A DNA stretch of 6,033 bases from Sulfurimonas sp. (GTDB lineage Bacteria > Campylobacterota > Campylobacteria > Campylobacterales > Sulfurimonadaceae), in the NCBI GenBank assembly GCA_027044845.1, contig JALUBM010000158.1, positions 1 to 6,033 of the forward strand. The letters run 5' to 3'. Positions 1 through 5,049 of this stretch are shown here, one piece after another. Numbering within the stretch: position 1 is the first letter of the stretch; each line of letters starts with the position of its first letter. Position numbers and translations under genes: made by a program. Under the pieces are notes generated by a model, which searched no databases, was not told the DNA's origin, and worked only from the letters and a program-made list of their open reading frames with translations.

Positions 1-3
1 CTT

Positions 4-1050
4 ATGAATACTTTTTTTATAGAGTTCCGTGATCCTCTTTTTTCAATTATCATTTTTTTTACGATTATATTTATAATTACGTTTTTTTCTTATTGGTGGG
101 GAAGGTACAAAAGAAAAGAAGACTCTGAACAATTAAATAGATTTTTAGAACAGTTTCGGACTTTACCATCACATGATGAGTTAAAAGTTCTAATTTCTAG
201 CGGTGGTTTATCGGAAAAATCATGGTTACTTCTTGCAAATTCCTATTATAAAAATGGAGACTATGAAAAGAGTATCGAAATATATAATGAAATACTCAAT
301 ACTAGCGAGAAAAACAATACGAAAGAAACAATGTTTTTGCTTGGGAAAACATATTTTAAAGCAGGATTCTTAGAACGTTCGAAACAGGTTTTTTTAGAAA
401 TTTTGAAAAAATATCCCCGTACACCAGAAGCACTACATTATTTGCTCTTGGTGTATGAATACATGAAAGATTATAAGTCTGCACTTGAAGTACTCGAACC
501 ACTTGATGAACTTAATGAAGACATCATGCTTGAACATGCATATCTAAATGCTTTGTTTTGTCTTGATTCAGTTGAAATGAGTAAAGAAGAAAAAGCACAT
601 CAGCTTGTTAAAATTTATAAAAAGTCCAATCATCTAGCGTTTATGATATTTAGTTACCTTTTTAAAGTAAACCCCAAGCTTGCATGGGATAACATTGATA
701 TTTCCGAAAGTAATCTTTTGACAGAACTCTTTTGGAGATGTAGTTCAAAAGATTTGAATTTAGATATAATTACGAACAACGGTTATTTGAGAGAACTCTA
801 TACAGCAAGAGGCGATGTGAAACTCGTGAATAGTAGTAGAATATTTGAACTTGATGTACTGATAAAACTTGAGGGTAAATCAAATGCTTCATTAAGTTTT
901 GAATATATATGTGATGAGTGCAAAGGGACTTATCCTTTTGCTTTTAATCGCTGTAGTTCTTGTCATGCGATAGATTCTGCAAGAGTAGAATATAGTTTAA
1001 GTAAAGATTATGCTAAGGAATTTAGTGAAGAAAATAACTCTTTTCAGTGA
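4..1050 (+). CDS. Membrane-anchored TPR protein with C-terminal zinc ribbon (LapB/YciM-like architecture)
   Basis: 348 aa. Residues about 11-31 form one strongly hydrophobic segment followed by a basic stretch (RYKRK), which suggests an N-terminal membrane anchor with the rest in the cytoplasm. Residues about 70-170 contain helical repeats of TPR character (for example LLANSYYKNGDYEKSIEIY and LLGKTYFKAGFLERSKQVF). Near the C-terminus, C303-x2-C306 and C317-x2-C320 form a CDEC...CSSC knuckle pair like a rubredoxin-type zinc ribbon. Anchor, TPRs and terminal metal site together are the layout of LapB (YciM), which in E. coli controls LpxC proteolysis by FtsH. Function here is inferred from architecture only. 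Only three bases precede the ATG, so no ribosome-binding site can be seen and an upstream start cannot be excluded. The 3' end overlaps rnhA by 26 nt, implying co-transcription. As I recall, a protein of this kind precedes rnhA in Helicobacter and Campylobacter. Confidence 0.85.
   Translation: MNTFFIEFRDPLFSIIIFFTIIFIITFFSYWWGRYKRKEDSEQLNRFLEQFRTLPSHDELKVLISSGGLSEKSWLLLANSYYKNGDYEKSIEIYNEILNTSEKNNTKETMFLLGKTYFKAGFLERSKQVFLEILKKYPRTPEALHYLLLVYEYMKDYKSALEVLEPLDELNEDIMLEHAYLNALFCLDSVEMSKEEKAHQLVKIYKKSNHLAFMIFSYLFKVNPKLAWDNIDISESNLLTELFWRCSSKDLNLDIITNNGYLRELYTARGDVKLVNSSRIFELDVLIKLEGKSNASLSFEYICDECKGTYPFAFNRCSSCHAIDSARVEYSLSKDYAKEFSEENNSFQ
1014..1019 (+). promoter_or_regulatory. Ribosome-binding site deciding the rnhA start
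   Basis: TAAGGA lies five bases before GTG at 1025 and inside the end of the preceding gene. The ATG at 1010 comes before this site and has no comparable purine box, so the GTG is preferred. Confidence 0.7.
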
Positions 1051-1459
1051 TGGCAGTGCTTTGGGAAATCCAGGTCCTGGCGGTTACGGTGTTATATTAC
1101 GATATGGAGAGAGTGAAAAAGAACTCTCAGGTGCAGAACTACATACAACAAACAATAGGATGGAACTTAAAGGTGCAATTGAGGGACTTCGTGCTTTAAA
1201 AGAGCCATGTAGCGTCGATATTGTTTCAGACTCTTCCTATGTTGTTAAAGGCATTAATGAATGGTTAAAAAACTGGATTAAAAGAGATTTTAAAAAGGTA
1301 AAAAACCCTGATTTGTGGAAAGAATATATGGTAGTGGCAAAACCGCATAAAATTCATGCTATTTGGGTTAGAGGGCATAATGGACATGAGGAAAATGAAC
1401 GGTGTGATATTTTGGCAAAAGGGGCAGCTCAAAAAGCCAAGGAGTCATTAAATGAGTGA
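1025..1459 (+). CDS. rnhA: Ribonuclease HI
   Basis: 144 aa from the GTG start. RNase HI cleaves the RNA strand of RNA-DNA hybrids in the cytoplasm (R-loops, primers). The whole fold is visible: FSDGSALGNPGPGGYG at residues 7-22, TTNNRMEL at 41-48, SDSSYV at 68-73, and VRGHNGHEENERCD at 115-128. The catalytic acids are D9, E47, D69 and D128 with the flexible-loop histidine H118, matching D10, E48, D70, D134 and H124 of E. coli. Length is slightly below the 155 aa of E. coli. The GTG at 1025 is chosen because a ribosome-binding site sits five bases upstream and the protein then starts MKKITLFSDG, as in the family. The ATG at 1010 would add five residues. The start lies inside the TPR gene (26-nt overlap), and rnc follows 14 nt downstream. 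Confidence 0.96.
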   Translation: MKKITLFSDGSALGNPGPGGYGVILRYGESEKELSGAELHTTNNRMELKGAIEGLRALKEPCSVDIVSDSSYVVKGINEWLKNWIKRDFKKVKNPDLWKEYMVVAKPHKIHAIWVRGHNGHEENERCDILAKGAAQKAKESLNE

Positions 1460-1466
1460 AAAATGA
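1439..1466 (+). promoter_or_regulatory. Compound initiation region before rnc with a possible 4-codon minigene
   Basis: AAGGAG at 1439-1444 is followed after seven bases by ATG at 1452, which opens a frame of four codons (Met-Ser-Glu-Lys) that stops with TGA at 1464-1466. GTG at 1456 lies in the rnc frame and overlaps the rnhA stop as GTGA. A second purine box (GAGGAA, 1465-1470) precedes ATG 1474, the preferred rnc start. The minigene may be coincidental, but its ribosome-binding site and spacing are the best in this stretch. Confidence 0.35.
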
Positions 1467-1473
1467 GGAATAT

Positions 1474-2154
1474 ATGCATAAAAGTATAAAGACATTAGAA
1501 GAAAAACTAGGATACGAATTTAAAGATAAAAAGCTTATTATCGAAGCGCTGACACATAAAAGCTATAAACAGCCCTACGATAATGAGCGATTAGAATTTT
1601 TGGGAGATGCTGTCCTTGATTTGGTAGTCGGTGAATATCTCTTTAGTAAATTTCGTACATCAGATGAGGGGAAACTTTCAAAAATTAGAGCTTCATTGGT
1701 CAATGAAGCAGGCTTTGACAAACTAGCACGAGTCTTGAATCTAGGTGATTATATATTGTTGTCGAATGCGGAAGAAAATAATGGAGGTCGTGAAAAATCT
1801 TCACTACGTTCTAATGCATTTGAGGCAATTATGGGCGCAATCTATTTAGAAGCAGGTTTAAGAGAAGTTCAAAGAATTACGATTGCTTTAATAGAAAAAA
1901 ATTATAAAGAGATTTCTCTTGATTCATTATTTCGTGATTTCAAGACTACACTACAAGAATTAACACAGGCACGTTTTGGAATAACACCAGAGTATAAAGT
2001 GTTAGCCTCTCGTGGACCTGATCATCAAAAAGAATTTGAAGTAGGTGTATTCATTGAAGATAAAGAGTATGCAAGAGCTAGTGGAAAAAGTAAAAAAATA
2101 GCACAACAAGAAGCAGCAAGAGTTGCAGTAAACATGTTAAACAAGGGAAAATAG
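1474..2154 (+). CDS. rnc: Ribonuclease III
   Basis: 226 aa from ATG 1474, the same length as E. coli RNase III. It is a cytoplasmic double-strand-specific endonuclease for rRNA and mRNA processing. The nuclease domain carries the signature NERLEFLGDAVLDL with E38, E41 and D45, then E65 and E117. A double-stranded RNA-binding domain covers about residues 155-224 (LQELTQARFG, GPDHQKEFEV, SGKSKKIAQQEAA). With this start the acidic residues fall on exactly the E. coli numbers, which supports it; GAGGAA at 1465-1470 supplies the ribosome-binding site. GTG at 1456 would add six residues and overlap the rnhA stop by 4 nt. Oddity: position 114, an Asp metal ligand in E. coli, is Asn here (codon AAT, 1813-1815), although E117, D45 and the rest are intact. 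The stop codon shares one base with the aroC start. Confidence 0.96.
   Translation: MHKSIKTLEEKLGYEFKDKKLIIEALTHKSYKQPYDNERLEFLGDAVLDLVVGEYLFSKFRTSDEGKLSKIRASLVNEAGFDKLARVLNLGDYILLSNAEENNGGREKSSLRSNAFEAIMGAIYLEAGLREVQRITIALIEKNYKEISLDSLFRDFKTTLQELTQARFGITPEYKVLASRGPDHQKEFEVGVFIEDKEYARASGKSKKIAQQEAARVAVNMLNKGK
2143..2148 (+). promoter_or_regulatory. Ribosome-binding site for aroC
   Basis: AAGGGA in the last codons of rnc lies five bases before GTG 2154. This supports the GTG over the in-frame ATG at 2169, which has no purine box of its own. Confidence 0.65.
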
Positions 2155-3227
2155 TGAATAGTTTCGGTATGAAGTTACGCTTTTCAACTTTTGGAGAATC
2201 ACACGGAAAGGCATTGGGCTGTTTATTAGATGGTGTACCTGCAGGACTCGATATTGATGAAGAATATATTCAAAGTGAACTTGACAGAAGAAAACCTGGT
2301 AAGAGTGAATTTGAAACTGCAAGAAAAGAGGCAGATAAAGTTGAAATATTAAGTGGTGTATTTGAAGGAAGAAGTACAGGTACCCCGATAGCGATGGTAA
2401 TATATAACACAAATCAAAAGTCTAAAGATTATACAAATATTAAAGATGTTTTTCGTCCAGGACATGCTGATTTTACTTATTTTCATAAATATGGTTTAAG
2501 AGATTATAGAGGCGGGGGTAGAAGTTCGGCTAGAGAAACTGCAGCAAGAGTTGCTGCGGGTGCGATAGCAAAATTAATGCTAAAAAAACTTGGAATTACG
2601 GTACTGAGTGGAATTAGTGAAGTCGCGGGGATACAAGCAGAAACTTTTAATTATGAATCTGCTAAAAAAAGTATCATCTATGCCCTTGATAAAGAAAAAG
2701 AAGAAGCACAAAAAGAAGCTATTCTTAAAGCAAAAAATAAGCATGATTCTGTTGGTGGTGTTTCTCGTGTTATAATAAAAGGTGTTCCAATAGGTCTAGG
2801 ACAGCCATTATATTATAAGCTTGATGGTGTCTTAGCAGATGCCATGATGGGAATTAACGCAGTTAAAGCCATAGAAATTGGAGATGGGGTGTTCAGTGCC
2901 AGAGTGTACGGTTCACAAAATAATGATCAAATACGTTCAAACGGTTTTGAATCAAATCATTCAGGTGGAATTTTAGGTGGAATAAGCAATGGAGAGGATA
3001 TAATATTGAATGTTTATTTTAAACCGACTCCTTCTATTTTTAAAGAACAGCATACAGTAACGATAGAAAACCAAGAAGTCGATTTTTCTCTCAAAGGTAG
3101 ACATGACCCTTGTGTTGCAATTCGTGGAACTGTGGTATGCGAATCTATGGCGGCACTTGTTATAGCAGACATGTTATTGCTAAATATGGGCTCTGCTATG
3201 GATGGAGTATTGAAATACTATAATTAG
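2154..3227 (+). CDS. aroC: Chorismate synthase
   Basis: 357 aa, a full-length family member. It converts 5-enolpyruvylshikimate-3-phosphate to chorismate with reduced FMN, the last step of the shikimate pathway, in the cytoplasm. Family motifs occur in order: FGESHG at 13-18, FRPGHADFTY at 100-109, YRGGGRSSARET at 118-129, GINAVKAIEIGDG at 233-245, NHSGGILGGISNG at 268-280 and GRHDPC at 315-320. The invariant histidines H17 and H317 are present. The GTG start overlaps the rnc stop by one base (TAGTG) and gives the family-typical N-terminus MNSFGMKLRFSTFGESHG. It has its own ribosome-binding site inside rnc. It is the last gene of the packed four-gene group. No truncation or frameshift is seen. 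Confidence 0.98.
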   Translation: MNSFGMKLRFSTFGESHGKALGCLLDGVPAGLDIDEEYIQSELDRRKPGKSEFETARKEADKVEILSGVFEGRSTGTPIAMVIYNTNQKSKDYTNIKDVFRPGHADFTYFHKYGLRDYRGGGRSSARETAARVAAGAIAKLMLKKLGITVLSGISEVAGIQAETFNYESAKKSIIYALDKEKEEAQKEAILKAKNKHDSVGGVSRVIIKGVPIGLGQPLYYKLDGVLADAMMGINAVKAIEIGDGVFSARVYGSQNNDQIRSNGFESNHSGGILGGISNGEDIILNVYFKPTPSIFKEQHTVTIENQEVDFSLKGRHDPCVAIRGTVVCESMAALVIADMLLLNMGSAMDGVLKYYN

Positions 3228-3233
3228 AATCAA

Positions 3234-3260
3234 AATAAGTCTCTTATAGAGTTTTTGTTT
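3234..3260 (+). terminator. Weak terminator-like element after aroC
   Basis: Just after the aroC stop, CTCT-TAT-AGAG (3241-3251) can form a very short stem followed directly by TTTTTGTTTT (3252-3260 and flank). An alternative stem ATAAG-TCT... -CTTAT (3234-3247) competes with it. Position and T-tract fit an operon end, but the stem is too short to be confident. Confidence 0.3.
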
Positions 3261-3283
3261 TCCAAATAATCACTTCTTTGGTG

Positions 3284-3289
3284 TATAAT
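3284..3289 (+). promoter_or_regulatory. Candidate -10 box for the DUF4395 gene
   Basis: A perfect TATAAT preceded by TTGGTG lies 30 bases before the likely TTG start in an otherwise gene-free gap. I see no convincing -35 hexamer at the usual spacing, which is common for sigma-70 promoters in Campylobacterota. It suggests that the following gene is transcribed separately from aroC. Confidence 0.5.
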
Positions 3290-3308
3290 ATTGCATAACA
3301 ATAAATTA

Positions 3309-3314
3309 TAGGAG
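3309..3314 (+). promoter_or_regulatory. Ribosome-binding site deciding the DUF4395 gene start
   Basis: TAGGAG ends on the G of the GTG at 3314, so that GTG is part of the ribosome-binding site and a poor start. TTG at 3320 lies five bases downstream, the same spacing as for rnhA and aroC. Confidence 0.6.
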
Positions 3315-3319
3315 TGCCT

Positions 3320-4060
3320 TTGAATCTTAAGAATATTTTATGGGAATATGGAGAAAAAGTTTCTGGATATGATGTAACCGTAATCAATGAACGAGAAGCA
3401 AGAGCAGCAGCGGGAATTTTATTTGCATTAGGCATGATAGTTATTTTTGTAGGTATAGGTTATAATCATATTATCGTTGCAAGAGTTTATTTGGCATTTC
3501 TATTCCTTGATTTTACAGCAAGAATGATTTCGCCAAAATATTCTCCTTCTTTATTATTGGGTAAGTTAGTTGTACAGAATCAGAGACCAGAATATGTCGG
3601 TGGTTTACAAAAACGATTTGCATGGACACTCGGTTGGCTTATCTCTTTGCCTATGCTTGACTGGTTTGTATTACATTGGGATATTACCTTTTATAAGGTT
3701 CTAATTTGTGTTCTTTGTTTGCTTTTGATGTTTTTAGAGAGTGCCTGGGCAATATGTGTCGGCTGTATGATTTATAAAGTAATAATGCAAGAAGGTCCAA
3801 CGCACTGTCCAGGGGGAACATGTGAAATACGTGCAAAAGAACCGATACAAATATTTAATCCTATACAAAAGATTATTGTATTTTTAGTAATTATTGGCTT
3901 AACGACAGGAGTTTATCTTTTCCTTGCTAAAACAGAATCAAAAACATTCTTTGGACAATTTTTGCATGAAGCTGTTTTATCAAAAGCAGACTTAAAAAAA
4001 GAAGAAGATCAAAAATATCAGCAAGAAGCAGATAAAGAATTTGGGAATGATGATTTTTAA
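3320..4060 (+). CDS. DUF4395-type multi-pass membrane protein with CxxC and CPGGTC motifs
   Basis: 246 aa from TTG 3320 (248 aa from GTG 3314). I recognise the DUF4395 pattern: a soluble start with VINEREARAAAG, then hydrophobic segments at about 31-48, 51-68, 101-118 and 123-145, with LDFTAR and SPKYSP between the second and third. Its function is unknown. C146-VG-C149 follows the fourth segment, and C163-PGGT-C168 lies in the loop after it. A fifth segment (about 184-203) and a charged, Lys/Glu/Gln-rich tail to 246 follow and look like an extension beyond the DUF core. The cysteine pairs could bind metal or form a redox centre at the membrane face; this is inference. It has its own candidate promoter, is separated from aroC by about 90 nt, and converges with the MOSC gene. 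Confidence 0.8.
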   Translation: MNLKNILWEYGEKVSGYDVTVINEREARAAAGILFALGMIVIFVGIGYNHIIVARVYLAFLFLDFTARMISPKYSPSLLLGKLVVQNQRPEYVGGLQKRFAWTLGWLISLPMLDWFVLHWDITFYKVLICVLCLLLMFLESAWAICVGCMIYKVIMQEGPTHCPGGTCEIRAKEPIQIFNPIQKIIVFLVIIGLTTGVYLFLAKTESKTFFGQFLHEAVLSKADLKKEEDQKYQQEADKEFGNDDF

Positions 4061-4096
4061 ACAGCAAAGATAAGAGCTATCTTTTGCTGTCTTATC
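4061..4096. terminator. Bulged hairpin between convergent genes (probable bidirectional terminator)
   Basis: ACAGCAAAGATA (4061-4072) pairs with TATCTTTTGCTGT (4078-4090), giving a 12-bp stem with one bulged T and a 5-nt loop. It begins directly after the DUF4395 stop codon. A T-rich stretch (4091-4106) follows on the plus strand and TTTAAAAAT on the minus strand; neither is a clean T-run. GATAAGA (4069-4075) can alternatively pair with TCTTATC (4090-4096). The position between two converging genes supports termination in both directions. The remaining bases to 4147 are AT-rich with nothing else recognisable. Confidence 0.6.
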
Positions 4097-4147
4097 ATTC
4101 TCTTTTACTCTTCATTAATTATTAACACTTAGAGAAATTTTCACATA

Positions 4148-4594
4148 TTAGTCTATATATACTATGTCACCTATTTTGATTGTTGTAGAGCCACTAATAA
4201 CTTTTGCAAATATACCTCTATCATTTTTTAGAAGTTTAGGTAGTTTTGAATTAATAGTTGTAAGCCCTTTACAGAGTGTACAATTTTGTGTTATTTCTAA
4301 AGTTGTATTGCCAATGGTTAATCTTTCCCCTGCACATAAGTGATAAGGATTAATATCTATTAGAATATTTTCACCTAAAGTACCTTCAGGTAAATTGATA
4401 TTTTCATTGAACGCCATGTCATAACTTTGTGTGGAGGTGATTAAAATAGCTCTTAGATTATTTTTATTATAAAATTTATCATGGATAATTCCATTTTCAT
4501 CAGCATTAATTTGTTCTCTTATAACTCTAGTTTTATTTGTATCATTCTTTGTAATGAATAATTTTAAAACTTTACCTTGTATCTTTTTTTTCAT
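4148..4594 (-). CDS. Small MOSC-domain protein
   Basis: 148 aa, one MOSC domain and little else. MOSC domains are the C-terminal part of eukaryotic molybdenum-cofactor sulfurase and occur in YiiM/YcbX-type bacterial proteins that handle molybdenum cofactor and sulfur. Visible signatures are LPEGTLGENILID at 68-80 (the GEN motif), the turn AGERLTIGNTTLEIT at 88-102, C105-TL-C108 where the family carries its conserved cysteine, GIFAKVISG at 127-135, and the closing IGDIVYI. No signal peptide or membrane segment is seen, so it is probably cytoplasmic. The start is forced: a TAA lies in frame immediately upstream of the ATG and no other start codon is near. Codons 2-4 contain a run of eight A and there is no clear ribosome-binding site. 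The gene follows soxZ on the same strand after 88 nt with two hairpins, so co-transcription is uncertain. The precise substrate is unknown. Confidence 0.85.
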   Translation of the reverse strand: MKKKIQGKVLKLFITKNDTNKTRVIREQINADENGIIHDKFYNKNNLRAILITSTQSYDMAFNENINLPEGTLGENILIDINPYHLCAGERLTIGNTTLEITQNCTLCKGLTTINSKLPKLLKNDRGIFAKVISGSTTIKIGDIVYID

Positions 4595-4641
4595 TTATTT
4601 TTTTGCTCATTATTTGTATTGTTATAAAAAGTTGAGAGGGT

Positions 4642-4666
4642 AGTGGGTAAGTAATTAATACCCACT
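4642..4666. repeat. Perfect inverted repeat between soxZ and the MOSC gene
   Basis: AGTGGGTA (4642-4649) and TACCCACT (4659-4666) are perfect 8-bp inverted arms around a 9-nt AT spacer. On the minus strand a TTTTT run follows 11 nt later, too far for a textbook terminator. The other reading is an operator for the MOSC gene, since a weak TATAAC lies just beyond it (4626-4621). Confidence 0.55.
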
Positions 4667-4673
4667 AAATAAG

Positions 4674-4699
4674 AAGCTAAAATTATTTGATTTTAGCTT
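4674..4699 (-). terminator. AT-rich hairpin spanning the soxZ stop codon
   Basis: AAGCTAAAAT (4674-4683) and ATTTTAGCTT (4690-4699) form a perfect 10-bp stem with a 6-nt loop. The stem includes the last codons and stop of soxZ. On the minus strand it is followed by CTTATTT. It may end or stabilise the sox transcript, possibly together with the adjacent inverted repeat at 4642-4666. The low G+C of the stem makes efficient termination uncertain. Confidence 0.45.
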
Positions 4700-4997
4700 T
4701 TCCTTTGTAAGTTTTTCCATGATTGTTCATTGCAACAAGTTCAATTTTATCTTTTTTCGCACCAATACCTTTAAATTCAAATTTAAAGATAGGGTTTTTA
4801 GATAAGAATTGAGAAGTTGAAAAGTCAGCTACTATTTCACCATTTAAAGTAGCACTTAAGTGAGTAATGAAATCTGCATTATCTCTGCTCCCAGTTTTTT
4901 TCTCAGCCATATTGTATGTCATTGATGGATTTTTAATCAACAATTTAACTTTAACTACACCATTTTTTAATTTTGCTTTTGCTTTAATTCCAGCCAT
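4683..4997 (-). CDS. soxZ: Sulfur-carrier partner protein SoxZ
   Basis: 104 aa, the usual SoxZ length. SoxZ forms a heterodimer with SoxY; the pair carries sulfur intermediates in the periplasm while SoxXA, SoxB and SoxCD act on them. The sequence is a single immunoglobulin-like beta domain: a repeated basic strand start (IKAKAKLKNGVVKVKLLIKN), the conserved middle FITHLSATLNGEIVADF at about 43-59, SKNPIFKFEFKG at about 66-77, and a final strand ending in KGKAKIK. No signal peptide is present, as is normal for SoxZ, which is exported with Tat-dependent SoxY. A ribosome-binding site (AAGGAA, complement of 5003-5008) sits five bases before the ATG. It lies 52 nt after soxY with no terminator between them, so it is in the sox operon. 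Its stop codon lies inside a 10-bp hairpin. Confidence 0.95.
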   Translation of the reverse strand: MAGIKAKAKLKNGVVKVKLLIKNPSMTYNMAEKKTGSRDNADFITHLSATLNGEIVADFSTSQFLSKNPIFKFEFKGIGAKKDKIELVAMNNHGKTYKGKAKIK

Positions 4998-5049
4998 TTT
5001 ATTTCCTTAATAAGTTATTTTAATTATTTAATTTTATAATGTAAAAGAA

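Noticed and set aside
53..60. Run of eight T in the TPR gene as a phase-variation tract
   Set aside because: The run lies in Phe/Ile codons of a membrane segment in AT-rich DNA. Known phase-variable tracts in this group are usually long G/C runs in surface-structure genes, and the frame is intact.
2137..2412. Minus-strand open frame of about 91 codons across the rnc/aroC junction
   Set aside because: It lies antisense to well-supported rnc and aroC coding sequence, and its product is a low-complexity Leu/Phe/Tyr/His-rich string with no recognisable domain.
3244..3435. Minus-strand open frame of about 63 codons opposite the start of the DUF4395 gene
   Set aside because: It covers the promoter and first codons of a better-supported gene, and there is no family resemblance or ribosome-binding site that favours it.
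4998..5049. AT-rich soxY-soxZ gap as a promoter or terminator
   Set aside because: The 52 nt contain short A/T palindromes only, with no convincing -35/-10 pair or stem with T-run. It is best read as an intra-operon spacer.
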